64,000 bases of DNA from Candidatus Rifleibacteriota bacterium (GTDB taxonomy: Bacteria > Muiribacteriota > Ozemobacteria > Ozemobacterales > Ozemobacteraceae): the NCBI GenBank assembly GCA_018818125.1, contig JAHISQ010000009.1:1-64000 (forward strand). The letters are read 5' to 3'. Made by a program: the position numbers and the translations under genes. Shown piece by piece: positions 43,406-52,948 of this stretch (its first letter is position 1; every line of letters begins with the position of its first letter). The notes under the pieces were generated by a model. It saw only the letters and a list, made by a program, of their open reading frames with translations, was not told the origin of the DNA and did no database searches.

Positions 43406-43477
43406 ATGATTATGTTGCTTTTAGGGTTGGTTCTAGTTGTGGCAATAGTATTATTTGCTGCTTCAAAAATTAAGTAA
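43406..43477 (+). CDS. Possible 23-residue hydrophobic peptide
   Basis: The frame encodes MIMLLLGLVLVVAIVLFAAS and ends in KIK, a single predicted membrane span. It begins 14 bp after the SpoIID gene but lacks a clear ribosome binding site. It could be a small membrane peptide or chance. From 43478 to 43696 I see no convincing gene. Confidence 0.25.
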   Translation: MIMLLLGLVLVVAIVLFAASKIK

Positions 43478-43696
43478 CTCGTTCAAAAACGGCTTGTTTG
43501 AATAGCTGGCTCCTTTCCTGAAGTTGCTCTGATGATTCCTGCCTGGAATCGGATTGATCAATCCAAGGCCAAATGGCTTTTGCGGCTTAGTGCGAGTGTT
43601 CCTTTTTTATGTGATACCGCATGTCTTAAATCAGACTCTCCAGCGTTTTTTGTTGATACTGGCAGATCTCTTTGCCGGTCTGGCTGTTCGGCGAAT

Positions 43697-43737
43697 AAAA
43701 AACTCTCTGCGCGGCATTGCCGGCAGAGAGTTTTTTT
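43697..43737. terminator. Bidirectional rho-independent terminator
   Basis: AAAACTCTCTGC and GCAGAGAGTTTT form a 12-bp stem with an inner GCGGC/GCCGG part. T-runs occur on both sides (TTTTTTT on plus, TTTTTTA on minus). It serves the SpoIID gene side and the amidase gene ending at 43758. Confidence 0.85.
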
Positions 43738-43757
43738 AAGCTTGTGAAGGAGGTCGG

Positions 43758-44759
43758 TTATTTCTGGCCGATGTTCTTGATGATCTGCTCGCGGTACTGT
43801 GGCAGTCTTTTGTAGACTTCAAGGCCGGGGCATGACTTGGTTGAATAGTCACAATGACCGAAGATGTTAACGCCCGGGTTTACTCTGTAATTTGAGCACA
43901 GCCAGCTGAGAAGAGATACCAGTGACTTTTCCATTACCGGCGGGATCGGGTCTTTGTCGGGGTCATAATCGCCAATCAGGCAGATGCCGACAGCGTTCGT
44001 GTTGGGTGATGCATGGGCGCCAACAACGGTTTCCGGGCGTCCCTGATAGATGGTGCCTTCGGGGCCAATCAAAAAGTGATAGCCAATATCAGCCCAGCCT
44101 GTTTTGGGGTCATCCATGTGATAGTTCTGAATGCCGCGAATGCTGGCAGCAGCTTTGTATTGCGACTGATTGGGAATATAACTGTGATGAACTACCAGGC
44201 GCTGAACCGCGTGTTCTGAATAAGAAGATTTAGGCGGTCTTGCACCCCAGTCCTTGCGCGAAAGCAGTGCTGGTTTGGTTGTGACTTTTATCGGCTCAAA
44301 TGGTGCGGGCTCCTGCATTGCATATTCCATTGTTTTTTCGTCGATGTAAACGCCCTGAACAGTAAATCTGGGAATTGTTGTTGTGCCCTTCATCGGATCA
44401 CGAACAACAAACATCAGCTGATAGGCAGAGACTGTATTTACTGCCGAAAAATGATATTCTGAATCGAAGGCCATGTATTTTGTCCAGATGCCGGTTTGGG
44501 CATATCTGAAACGGGCATAGCTACGGAAAAGACAACTCTTGCTCTTGATTGCATCAACCGAAATGAGCATGTTGTTGGCTGCTGTATCCATTTCGTAAAT
44601 TTCAGTTTCGAAATGATCGTAGGTCTTGTCTACTACAGAAAAACCGGGGTTTACGGTTGTCTGGTAATCAGGTGTGTCTTCATTGGCCCAGGCCGCCGGA
44701 GCAGCGATCAAAAGGCCGACGAGAAGAAAAATACTGCATACAGAGAACAACTTCTTCAT
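43758..44759 (-). CDS. N-acetylmuramoyl-L-alanine amidase (Amidase_2/PGRP type)
   Basis: The 333-residue exported enzyme has a signal peptide (LFSVCSIFLLVGLLIAAPAAWA). The N-terminal 140 residues are of unknown fold. The C-terminal zinc amidase domain (about 165-330) has RLVVHHSYIPNQS with the first zinc His, IGYHFLIGPEGTIYQGR, and the zinc His/Cys pair in FGHCDYSTKSCPG. It hydrolyses the bond between muramic acid and the stem peptide in the periplasm. ATG at 44759 is chosen because GAGG lies just upstream; the GTG at 44771 overlaps that site. It converges on the SpoIID gene. Confidence 0.93.
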   Translation of the reverse strand: MKKLFSVCSIFLLVGLLIAAPAAWANEDTPDYQTTVNPGFSVVDKTYDHFETEIYEMDTAANNMLISVDAIKSKSCLFRSYARFRYAQTGIWTKYMAFDSEYHFSAVNTVSAYQLMFVVRDPMKGTTTIPRFTVQGVYIDEKTMEYAMQEPAPFEPIKVTTKPALLSRKDWGARPPKSSYSEHAVQRLVVHHSYIPNQSQYKAAASIRGIQNYHMDDPKTGWADIGYHFLIGPEGTIYQGRPETVVGAHASPNTNAVGICLIGDYDPDKDPIPPVMEKSLVSLLSWLCSNYRVNPGVNIFGHCDYSTKSCPGLEVYKRLPQYREQIIKNIGQK

Positions 44760-44904
44760 ATCATACCTCACATACTTATATACTTATATACTTGATAGTA
44801 TCAGTATAATGGCTAACAGGAAAGCAGAAAAGATACAGTGTTAAATTCAGTTCAGACCAAGCTCAGGGTCTCTGCTGTAACAATTTTTCTGCAAAACAAA
44901 CTTT

Positions 44905-44963
44905 CTCGCATTCGGTGAATCCTTCGGGATCAGTGGATTTGTGGGTCTTGTGCGAGTTTTTTT
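44905..44963 (+). terminator. Long-loop hairpin with T-run downstream of the sugar operon
   Basis: CTCGCA and TGCGAG enclose 40 bases containing a small ATCC-TTCG-GGAT hairpin, followed by TTTTTTT. The T-run is on the plus strand, where no upstream gene is known. On the minus strand it lies 46 bp past the kinase gene and is followed by a weaker T-rich stretch. Its use is uncertain. Confidence 0.4.
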
Positions 44964-45008
44964 GCCGATTTGCCGCTGCAATGGAGGCTTAGTGTCGCCG
45001 TCTAAAAT

Positions 45009-45899
45009 TTAAAGTGATCTCGCATGCACTATTAGCGGGCCAAAGTGAAGAGCCTTTGCCGGTCTGACCAGTCGCAGCTTAAACTCCTGTCTTACAGCTT
45101 CTTTTTCAACATAGCCAGCAAATTCCGGCCATTTTTCCCAGAGGCCACCCGAACCGCACAATGTTACTTCACCAATCATACCGGTTTGTTCTGCCGCTTG
45201 TCGGCAGACTTCCACTAACTGCGCAACCGAGTTCTCGACAGCTTCTAATGCGGAAGGGCAACCGGCTGCCAACGCTTTGCTCAGCACGGGAGCATACTCG
45301 CCGAGCTTTTTTTGAATGCTTGGTGCCCGGTAAAGCTCATCAATAATCGCGTTTCTGCTGGCTTTGCCAAAGCGCTGCTCAAAAACTGCGAGATAGGCGC
45401 GATGTTCTTCGGACCCTTCGATACAGCGCAGAACTCCTTCGAGCGCCTTCCGGCCAAACCATGCACCAGATGGCAGTTCGTCGAGAACGTAGCCCCAGCC
45501 GCCGAGTTTAATGCTCTTTTCGCCGAATCTGGCAAAAATGACCGAGCCGGTACCGTTGATCGAGAGAATTCCATCTTTGCCATCCAGACAGGCGGCATGA
45601 TTGCATTCATAATCAGATTTAACTGATATTGCTTCAGAGAGCGGGTGGACAACTTTTATTGCCGATGTGAGCCGATCGGCCGCGGCCCTGTCGTCAGCTC
45701 CGGCAGCTCCTATCAGCCAGTTCGCGCTTTTATCGAAAATGTCGGCCGCCGCGACGATGTCTCGGCAGATCTGCAAAAGTCGCTCTTCACCAAGGAGTCT
45801 GAGATTGCCGGCACTCAGTATAAATTCGCGGTTGTTGCCGGTGAATATGCCCTTAAGCTCACTGCCGCCCCAGTCGATTGAAAGGCAACAGCTGGTCAC
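45009..45899 (-). CDS. BadF/BadG-type kinase, probable N-acetylglucosamine kinase
   Basis: The 296-residue cytosolic protein has the ASKHA ATPase fold. The phosphate-1 loop is LSIDWGGSELKGIF, the phosphate-2 region LSINGTGSVIFARFG, and KLGGWGYVLDELPSGAWFGRKAL is a signature of N-acetylglucosamine kinases in the BadF/BadG/BcrA family. ATP-dependent phosphorylation of an amino sugar on entry is the likely job. Its start overlaps the stop of the permease gene by 4 bp (ATGA). With nagB at 40.9 kb this points to amino-sugar use, but the sugar is inferred. Confidence 0.85.
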   Translation of the reverse strand: MTSCCLSIDWGGSELKGIFTGNNREFILSAGNLRLLGEERLLQICRDIVAAADIFDKSANWLIGAAGADDRAAADRLTSAIKVVHPLSEAISVKSDYECNHAACLDGKDGILSINGTGSVIFARFGEKSIKLGGWGYVLDELPSGAWFGRKALEGVLRCIEGSEEHRAYLAVFEQRFGKASRNAIIDELYRAPSIQKKLGEYAPVLSKALAAGCPSALEAVENSVAQLVEVCRQAAEQTGMIGEVTLCGSGGLWEKWPEFAGYVEKEAVRQEFKLRLVRPAKALHFGPLIVHARSL

Positions 45900-46708
45900 T
45901 GAATAGCCCCTTTGCGCATGCCTTCAAGCATAAAACGAGAGAAAATGATGAATACTACGACCATGGGCACGGCGGCAAGAGTCGCGCCGGCCATCAGCAG
46001 ACCGAAATCCATGATCTGCTGATCTTGCAACGTCGATAGACCAACGGTCAGCGTGTAATATTTCTCGCTGTTAAGTGTGATCAAAGGCCACAAAAATGCG
46101 TTCCATTGTGCGATAAAGGTGAAAATCCCGGACGTTGCCAGAATGGGCATAGACAGCGGAAAGTAAATGCGCGTAAAAATCTGCAGTTCGCTGGCACCAT
46201 CGATCTGAGCTGCTTCTGACATCTGCACAGGAATTGAGTCCATGTATTGTCGAACCATGTAGATGCCGAATGGTGCTGCCATGGCTGGCAGAATCACCGA
46301 CCACAGGTTATCAATCAGTCCCCATTTAGCCATGAACAGAAACAACGGTAGCATGACAATCTGGCCTGGCACCATCATGGCGGCGAGCAGAATCATGAAA
46401 ATACCTTCCCGACCCTTGAAACGGCCGACCGAAAAGCCGAATGCCGCAAGAGAGTTGAATATGGTCTGAGCCAGAGTCACCGCGGCTGCGACGACAAAAG
46501 AGTTTATCGACCAGCGCACGATGCTGCCGGCAGATAAAAGCACTTTAAAGTTTTCGAGCGAGAATTCACCGTAACGTGGCGGTGTAGCTGCCAGTGCTTC
46601 TGGCGAGGTGAATGCAGTGAGAATCATCCAGACCAGTGGTCCGGCAGTGAATACCAGGCCGATTGTCAGAAGGGCAAGAGCTATGTAGTGTGCGTTGCGT
46701 AAATTCAT
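45896..46708 (-). CDS. Carbohydrate ABC transporter permease (MalG type)
   Basis: The 270-residue inner-membrane permease has six predicted helices. The cytosolic EAA loop EAAQIDGASELQIFTRIYFP (about 165-184) docks the ATPase subunit. The opening LTIGLVFTAGPLVWMILTAFTSPEAL and the length are typical of the MalG-type family CUT1. It overlaps both neighbours by 4 bp (ATGA), so the fusion protein, this permease and the kinase are translationally coupled. Confidence 0.93.
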   Translation of the reverse strand: MNLRNAHYIALALLTIGLVFTAGPLVWMILTAFTSPEALAATPPRYGEFSLENFKVLLSAGSIVRWSINSFVVAAAVTLAQTIFNSLAAFGFSVGRFKGREGIFMILLAAMMVPGQIVMLPLFLFMAKWGLIDNLWSVILPAMAAPFGIYMVRQYMDSIPVQMSEAAQIDGASELQIFTRIYFPLSMPILATSGIFTFIAQWNAFLWPLITLNSEKYYTLTVGLSTLQDQQIMDFGLLMAGATLAAVPMVVVFIIFSRFMLEGMRKGAIQ

Positions 46709-48990
46709 GCGAGATACTCAACTTCACGTCGTGAGAACCGGCGTTGTATAAGAGTAATCACCATTATCGCGATAAACAGAACCATTGCCATTGCTGAGGA
46801 CAGCCCAAAATCAAAATCTCTGAAGGCTGAAGTATAGACGCGCAGAACAACAACCTGCGTTGAGCTGCCTGGTCCGCCATCGGTAAGCATGAGAACCTGG
46901 GCGAAAACCTGTAGAGCTGCAATTACACCGGTAATCATCAAAAACGTCGTGGTGCCGCCAAGCAGCGGCACGGTAATATACCACCATTTTTTGAGCGCAT
47001 CGGCGCCTTCGAGATCAGCAGCTTCGTAAAGCGAGCTGGGTATGTTGCCCATAGATGCAAGGTAGATAAGCATGGCACCGCCAGGGGATTTGAGAATGCC
47101 AGAGATGATGACCGAAATGAAGGCTACCGCCGGATCGGTCAGCCAGCCAACCGGTTGCATGCCGAACCATCTCAGGGTTGAATTGAACAGTCCAACTTCG
47201 GTGTTGAAGAGCCAGCGCCAGACCATGGTTAAGACTACTACCGAAGCTACGCCAGGCAGATAATAGGCCGCCCGGAAAAACGATTTGGTTTTGCCGCGCA
47301 GCCCATGAATCAAGCTCGCTACGACCAGCGCGGTAAATACGTTGGCCGGTACTACGAAAAAGCTGTAAATCATGGTGTTTTTACAGGCCGTGACAAATCG
47401 CGGATCGTTCCAGGCACGAAAAAAATTGTCGAGGGTATAACCGCCTACTTCGCCGATTCGATAGTCACGAAATGCCAGCAGAAGTGCGTCGGCCAACGGA
47501 TAGAAAAGAAATAATCCGGTAAGACTGACGGCCGGAACGATCATGATCAGGTGCGCCTGTCGTGATAACAGCGCAAAAACCATTGCCAGAATCGAAATTA
47601 TGGCAATAACCGAGGCAAAGTGACTGCTTCTGCTGACATCTTCGCTTATCGAGCCGCTTTCTACCGAGAGGACCCGGTTGACTCTTTCCCCTGATTCGCG
47701 CATGGCTGTCAGCGGGTCGAACTTGCCAAGCAGACTCTGCTGAATAGCCGAGGTAACCTCTTCATCAATTTGCGGCCAGCGACTGTCCGCGAAGACCGAC
47801 TGGCCTTCCTGAAAGATTTGCCAGCCTGCTGTCATGTGGCGGTCATCAGCATATATATTGCCAGCGCTTCGGCGGGTTGGAAACTGTGTGAAATGCACGA
47901 GATCACGCTGGTATTCACCAAGTGTCAAAAAACGCGCCAGCTTCATTGAGAGTTGGATTCGCTTTTTGTCGGGGTTCTTAAAAACATAAAAGCCTGAGGT
48001 GCCCAGAAAAGCGCCGCTGGGTTTACCAGGCTGAGCCGGGAAATGCACCACTTCAAAATTAGTCGGGAATTTGCTCGTCATTGCCTTGATGCCCCAGAGT
48101 CCAAAGGCACCTGCAGCCAGGCGTTTTTCACGGGCAAAGGCAGTCCAGATGTCATTGGCAGACCGGCCACCGCTGTCTGGGGGAATAATCCGCATTTCGC
48201 GCAATTGATTGATCCATTTTATGCCTTTGAGAAACGCTTCTGAATCGCCGGCATACTTGCCTTCGCGGTCGATTATGTTGCCGCCGAAGCACATGAGAAA
48301 GGGCAGGTTAGCGGTTTCATCTTTTTGAAAATACAGACCAAGCGGGTAATGTCCCTGGTTTTGAGCGCTTTGGGCTGCTCTGCCGTCATTTTCAGCCAGG
48401 TCAGGTTTAAGATATTGCTTTATCTGCTCCATTTTCTGCGTGAATTCTTCAGGCGTCCATCTGCCTTCAATCGGAAGCTCAACGCCGGCCGATGCAAAAA
48501 TGTCGGCATTCAGATACAGCAGTTGCCCGCCCATATACCAGGGCCAGCCATAGGTTTTGCCCTTAACCTGAAAAGCTTGTAGAGCACCTGGCAAATAGTC
48601 GGCGCGGTCCTCTTCGCTCATGTATTCATCGACTGGCTCAATGATGTTTTCTCTGATAAAGAGCAACGGAACAACCCCGGGAGCAATGTCCGGGTAGTTG
48701 CCGCTGACTGCCGCTATTTTGAGTTTTTCGTGCCCGCGTTGCCAGGTAAGCTTGGTAAGGTCTACCTTTACGCCCGGATTTAAAGCTTCGAATTCTTTTA
48801 TTTTGCGGTTCATCCAGGTGAAACGATCGGTGTTTTCGCCTGGTTCAAGCCATCTCGGAAAATCCCATAATTTCAGCGTAATTTCTTCGCTGGCAAAACT
48901 TGCGCCAGCACCAGATATTGTTATCAGAAATGTTATTAAAGCCAGCTGCATAAGCAGTTTGAAGCGTAAACAGGTTAATAGATATTTCAT
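46705..48990 (-). CDS. Fused solute-binding protein and MalF-type ABC permease
   Basis: The 761-residue protein joins two normally separate subunits of a CUT1 sugar importer. After a signal-anchor (LLMQLALITFLITISGAGA) comes an extracellular solute-binding domain (about 35-455, family 1). It opens EITLKLWDFPRWLEPG and has the typical LKIAAVSGNYPDIAPGVVP. A linker and helix at about 470-490 lead into the permease (about 490-755). The permease EAA loop EAADLEGADALKKWWYITVP is near residue 655. The start is uncertain: ATG at 48990 suits the signal sequence, ATG at 49014 is in frame; neither has an ideal ribosome binding site. No ATPase gene is present, so a shared MsmK/UgpC-type ATPase elsewhere is expected. 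Confidence 0.9.
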   Translation of the reverse strand: MKYLLTCLRFKLLMQLALITFLITISGAGASFASEEITLKLWDFPRWLEPGENTDRFTWMNRKIKEFEALNPGVKVDLTKLTWQRGHEKLKIAAVSGNYPDIAPGVVPLLFIRENIIEPVDEYMSEEDRADYLPGALQAFQVKGKTYGWPWYMGGQLLYLNADIFASAGVELPIEGRWTPEEFTQKMEQIKQYLKPDLAENDGRAAQSAQNQGHYPLGLYFQKDETANLPFLMCFGGNIIDREGKYAGDSEAFLKGIKWINQLREMRIIPPDSGGRSANDIWTAFAREKRLAAGAFGLWGIKAMTSKFPTNFEVVHFPAQPGKPSGAFLGTSGFYVFKNPDKKRIQLSMKLARFLTLGEYQRDLVHFTQFPTRRSAGNIYADDRHMTAGWQIFQEGQSVFADSRWPQIDEEVTSAIQQSLLGKFDPLTAMRESGERVNRVLSVESGSISEDVSRSSHFASVIAIISILAMVFALLSRQAHLIMIVPAVSLTGLFLFYPLADALLLAFRDYRIGEVGGYTLDNFFRAWNDPRFVTACKNTMIYSFFVVPANVFTALVVASLIHGLRGKTKSFFRAAYYLPGVASVVVLTMVWRWLFNTEVGLFNSTLRWFGMQPVGWLTDPAVAFISVIISGILKSPGGAMLIYLASMGNIPSSLYEAADLEGADALKKWWYITVPLLGGTTTFLMITGVIAALQVFAQVLMLTDGGPGSSTQVVVLRVYTSAFRDFDFGLSSAMAMVLFIAIMVITLIQRRFSRREVEYLA

Positions 48991-49189
48991 AGAGTCTTTT
49001 AAGGCTCCTCCCATGCAAAAAAGTGCAAGAGATAGAATAACCGCGCAGAGTTTTATTAGACAAGCAAAATCATTTTGTTCTGAGTTTAAGGGTGATCAGT
49101 ATTCCTAAATTTTACTCAGTTTATTCAAAACAACTGCCGATGTAGTTGAGGAATAATATTATCTAAACCCGATTATAACAGGGGCTGGT

Positions 49190-52100
49190 ATGAAAAAGGC
49201 GAACAGACAATTTGGAACGGTAATCTGGATACTGCTGCTGAGCATGCTTTGTGCAGCGCAGACTTCTTTTGCACAGGCAAGTGTTTGGCCTGACAGTGTC
49301 CGCGAAATAGCTGTGCAGTATGGTCACGAAGCCCACAAAATGGGTGTTTCTGCTGATCTTGGGCCGTTCATCAATGAGCCTCTGCTTAACCAGCCAATTG
49401 AAATCAGTGGCAGCTCTATGAGTGGTATGAGAGGCACTATAAGAGCTATTGTCGGTGGCCGCAATTTTTCGGCAGCCGATGTCGATAACGCCATGGTTCC
49501 TTTTACTACATTCAACGGCTATGGTCTGAGTAATCTTTATCATGACGGTGGCGAATGGCCTGGCACAAATGGTACCCCAACTGCAGATGACGGCGATTCA
49601 AGTTTTGGTAGCGACTGGGCCGGCGAAATATACGATCTTGATGGCAACGGCCATTACCCTAAAGCTGTATTGCGATATATTGGCACACACTGCTATATTT
49701 TCGTGCCGGTTATGTTTTTTCCGACTCTCCCGCGTGCACTTTCTACATCAGAAGATGTAACTCCGGCTGCCCAGGCAGCATGGGGAATGTACTGGGCTGA
49801 CAGCGTGAACATGCAGAACGGGCCCTACTATTTTGCTCCAGATGCCACCAATGGCACCGTGCTTGAGCCACGTTTTGTTCTTGGCGCTGACAAAAACTAC
49901 GCTCGCCTCAAACTTAAAGAAATGGCCGACCAGTTCGACGGCGTAATTTATCCCAAAATACGTGAACACTTTGGCAATGAGCCAGATATTGACGGCGATC
50001 CAAAAGTCTTTATCATGCTTGACGACATTCGTGATGGTTCAGGTAGCTTTCGTGGCTATTTCTGGGCTGGTAACGAGTTCGCCAGAACTTCGCAGGCTCT
50101 GAGTAACGAGAAGGAACTGCTTAATATCGATCTGTTCCCGAGTTTTGCGATGCTGCCCGAAGATACATTTGGTACTGTTGCGCACGAATTCACTCACATG
50201 GTCATCTACAACGAGGGCTACTATGTTGAAAATAATGTTCTCAAGGGACTCGAAAGATGGCTGGAAGAGGGTCTGACCCAATATGGTCAGTATCTGTTTG
50301 ACGGCAAATTCAGCACTAATCTCGACGAATTCATTAAAAGACCGGATACAATTCTTGCTGACAACCGCGTTAGCGAAGTTTGGCTCGGGCCCAGTCCATT
50401 TGCAAACTATGGTGCCTCATTCCTCTGGATGTTCTACCTGGTTGAGAAATATGGCGGCTCGAACCTGCCTGGCTTTTTCCGTAACATGATTCGCTATCGC
50501 GATGGTGGCATGGGCAGCGTCGACGCAGTGCTCAAGTCGTTCAATGTCGATTCAAAGGCTGTCTTTGCCGACTGGGCAATTTGCAATTATCTTGATAAGA
50601 CAAGAAAGCGCGACGGCAGCCTGCTCAACGAGGGCAAATGGGGCTATGGCGTCGATAATGATTTCAATACTGCAAACGATGTTGGCAAATACGAAAAACT
50701 GCCGGTAAAATTTTCTGAAAAGGTTATTCTCACCGAAAAGGTGACTGCCCGCTCTTCAAATGTAAACCCATGGGCAGCTGACTATGTCGAAATTTCTGGT
50801 AATAACGGCAATCTGAATGTGGGCTTTGACGGGGATGATCGCGGCCAGTTCAAGACTGCAGTGATCAAGCGCGGGCCAGAAGTTGATACTTCAGTCGAGT
50901 TTCTCTATCTTAACGACCGCCAGGCCGGTAACCTGATCATTCAGAATTATGGTACCGGAAATGCCTATGAAAACCTGGTGCTGGTCCCAATGGTATTGCA
51001 TAACAACGATTTTAACAAGGTCAGTTATGTCTACTCAGCATCTTTCGATGATCTCAAGGTCGCAATATTTCCGAATCCAACATTCGAAAATGAGTTGCAT
51101 ATAATTGTGCGCACCGATAAGAAATTCTCGGCAGAACCCCGTCTTCAGATGACTTTCGAGGGTGAGCAAGGCTACCTGGTAATGGTTCCCGTGAATGATT
51201 CAACTTATATTACTAATTTCAGTCTAAAACAGTCTGGTGAAGGCACCATCGTGGCTAACGGCACCAACGCCGATGGTGTGATTCTGTCGAATCAGATCAA
51301 GTTTTCAGCGGTTTACTATCCGCCAAAGAGCCAGGGATTACTGACTTCATCGTTTGTTACGCTTGATGTTCCAGCAGGTTCACTGCGCAATGGCGGCACC
51401 GTAGTTGTTGCTTCGACCGAAAACACTGTCTCTTACCGTGAACTGACCAGACTCAGCCGCAATATAGATATTACCCTGCCGGTAGAAAAAGCAGATGTCG
51501 CTATTGGCATAGATATTCCGCTCAATCAAGATTCAGCTCGCAATAATTCTCGCACTGGGCTTTATCGCGCCACTTCCGCTGGTGCAAAATGGCTCGGCCC
51601 AATAACCGTTAACGAAGGCAGTGCGCATGGACAGATCGACGTTTCAGGCAGTGTGTTCGTTGCGGTTGACGAAGTGGCACCCAGTATCTCTGGTTCAGCC
51701 GAAACCGAACGGGGTGGCTGGATACGTCTTAAAATCAGCGATTACGGCAGCGGTATCAACGAGCAAGCGCTAAAAGCAACATTTGGCCAGGTAAGTCTGC
51801 CGGTCAGACTTAGCGATGGTGAAGTCTGGATTCATGCACTATCTGTGCCTGATGGTGATCAGGAAATTTTGGTGGAAGCTGCTGATAACGCAGGCAACAC
51901 CTCTCAGGCCAGCGTAAGGGCTCTGGTTGTCGGTGCTACATCGCTTGTGCAGATTAGCGCTTATCCGAATCCCGCCCGAAACTTTTCTAACATCAGGGTT
52001 TCTTTTGCCGGACCGGCAGCAGCGACTGCCGAAGCCAGCGTTAAGATTGCCGACGTATCTGGTCACAAGGTGGCTGAAATGCCACTGGTGAACCGTGGTG

Positions 52101-52240
52101 GCGGAATTTATGAAGCGCGCTGGGATCTTTGCAACAGCAAAGGTAAGAGTGTTGCCAATGGACTGTATTTTGCCGAAGTAAGAGCAAGTTTGTCCGGTGT
52201 ATCTACCAAAGAACGCCGCAAAATCGCGGTATTGCGATAA
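49190..52240 (+). CDS. Secreted M30-like metallopeptidase with C-terminal sorting-type domain
   Basis: The 1,016-residue protein has a signal peptide (WILLLSMLCAAQTSFAQA). The zinc site VAHEFTHMVIYNEG near residue 331 carries HExxH, followed by RWLEEGLTQYGQY with the third ligand. This matches the M30-like peptidase at 35571-38219. Beta-rich domains fill about 480-920, and DEVAPSISGSAE introduces an Ig-like part. The last 90 residues begin SAYPNPARNFSN, contain KIADVSGHKVAEM and WDLCNSKGKSVANGLYFAEV, and end RKIAVLR. These are features of T9SS-type sorting domains. GGGG precedes the ATG. It is followed at once by a TPR lipoprotein gene (15-bp gap). Confidence 0.82.
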   Translation: MKKANRQFGTVIWILLLSMLCAAQTSFAQASVWPDSVREIAVQYGHEAHKMGVSADLGPFINEPLLNQPIEISGSSMSGMRGTIRAIVGGRNFSAADVDNAMVPFTTFNGYGLSNLYHDGGEWPGTNGTPTADDGDSSFGSDWAGEIYDLDGNGHYPKAVLRYIGTHCYIFVPVMFFPTLPRALSTSEDVTPAAQAAWGMYWADSVNMQNGPYYFAPDATNGTVLEPRFVLGADKNYARLKLKEMADQFDGVIYPKIREHFGNEPDIDGDPKVFIMLDDIRDGSGSFRGYFWAGNEFARTSQALSNEKELLNIDLFPSFAMLPEDTFGTVAHEFTHMVIYNEGYYVENNVLKGLERWLEEGLTQYGQYLFDGKFSTNLDEFIKRPDTILADNRVSEVWLGPSPFANYGASFLWMFYLVEKYGGSNLPGFFRNMIRYRDGGMGSVDAVLKSFNVDSKAVFADWAICNYLDKTRKRDGSLLNEGKWGYGVDNDFNTANDVGKYEKLPVKFSEKVILTEKVTARSSNVNPWAADYVEISGNNGNLNVGFDGDDRGQFKTAVIKRGPEVDTSVEFLYLNDRQAGNLIIQNYGTGNAYENLVLVPMVLHNNDFNKVSYVYSASFDDLKVAIFPNPTFENELHIIVRTDKKFSAEPRLQMTFEGEQGYLVMVPVNDSTYITNFSLKQSGEGTIVANGTNADGVILSNQIKFSAVYYPPKSQGLLTSSFVTLDVPAGSLRNGGTVVVASTENTVSYRELTRLSRNIDITLPVEKADVAIGIDIPLNQDSARNNSRTGLYRATSAGAKWLGPITVNEGSAHGQIDVSGSVFVAVDEVAPSISGSAETERGGWIRLKISDYGSGINEQALKATFGQVSLPVRLSDGEVWIHALSVPDGDQEILVEAADNAGNTSQASVRALVVGATSLVQISAYPNPARNFSNIRVSFAGPAAATAEASVKIADVSGHKVAEMPLVNRGGGIYEARWDLCNSKGKSVANGLYFAEVRASLSGVSTKERRKIAVLR

Positions 52241-52254
52241 TGGAGCTAACGACC

Positions 52255-52869
52255 ATGAAAAGAGCTAAATTTTTCCTTCTACTGGTAGTTCTGATGACCT
52301 TCCCGATGATTCAGAACTGTGGTGGCAGCAGCAGCGGCGGCGGTACCAGTAATCTGATTGTGTCTGACCGACTGCTCAATGAAGGCTGGGATGGTATCAA
52401 ACTCGGCAATTATTCTACAGCCCAGTCCAGCTTTGAAAACGCACTTAAGGAACCTCTAACCGATGGTCAGCGCATTTCAGCGCATACCGGCATGGGTTGG
52501 GCTTTGTCTAAAAGTGGCAAGATACTCGAATCGATCCCTTATTTCGAGATTGCAGCTGAGCGAGATAACGAAGCCAAGGTCGGCCTGGCTGGAGCACTCA
52601 TTTACCGCCACCAGACTTCTGTTGATTACATCAGGGCAGCCGAAATGCTCGGCAACATGCCACCAGAAAAATTTGCGCCGCAACATTCCGGACTCTCTTT
52701 AAATGCTGCCAAGGTGCATGCTCTTGCTGCCCTTTCATACGCTCTTTCCGGCGACATGGAACAGGCCAAAGTTTATATGAACAAGGCGGCTGCTCTTGAC
52801 TCGATGATGGTGGGCACCTCTGTTGACCAGCTCGATGAAGCTTTCTTGTTACTCGGTTGGAAAAATTAG
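52255..52869 (+). CDS. TPR-containing putative lipoprotein
   Basis: The 204-residue protein has a short signal peptide ending IQNCGGSSSGGG. The Cys followed by a Gly/Ser linker looks like a lipidation site, although the residues before it are not an ideal lipobox. At least three TPR-like helix pairs follow (LLNEGWDGIKLGNYSTAQSS and others). GGAG lies nine bases before the ATG at 52255. It probably forms an operon with the M30-like peptidase, and could help its export or anchoring; that is inferred. A small hairpin with CAATA/TATTG arms lies at 52881-52904. Confidence 0.75.
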   Translation: MKRAKFFLLLVVLMTFPMIQNCGGSSSGGGTSNLIVSDRLLNEGWDGIKLGNYSTAQSSFENALKEPLTDGQRISAHTGMGWALSKSGKILESIPYFEIAAERDNEAKVGLAGALIYRHQTSVDYIRAAEMLGNMPPEKFAPQHSGLSLNAAKVHALAALSYALSGDMEQAKVYMNKAAALDSMMVGTSVDQLDEAFLLLGWKN

Positions 52870-52948
52870 GGGCTATTAAACAATAACCATGACAATGGGT
52901 ATTGCTTTTATGGCTTCTTATTGCCGGTTGCTTCAACTCCCTGTGAGC

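Noticed and set aside
43554..43739. A 61-codon frame with a hydrophobic stretch between SpoIID and the amidase gene
   Set aside because: It overlaps the bidirectional terminator at 43697-43737, lacks a ribosome binding site, and no family is recognisable.
44013..44233. Open frames antisense to the amidase gene
   Set aside because: They shadow the conserved amidase domain, which is clearly the coding strand.
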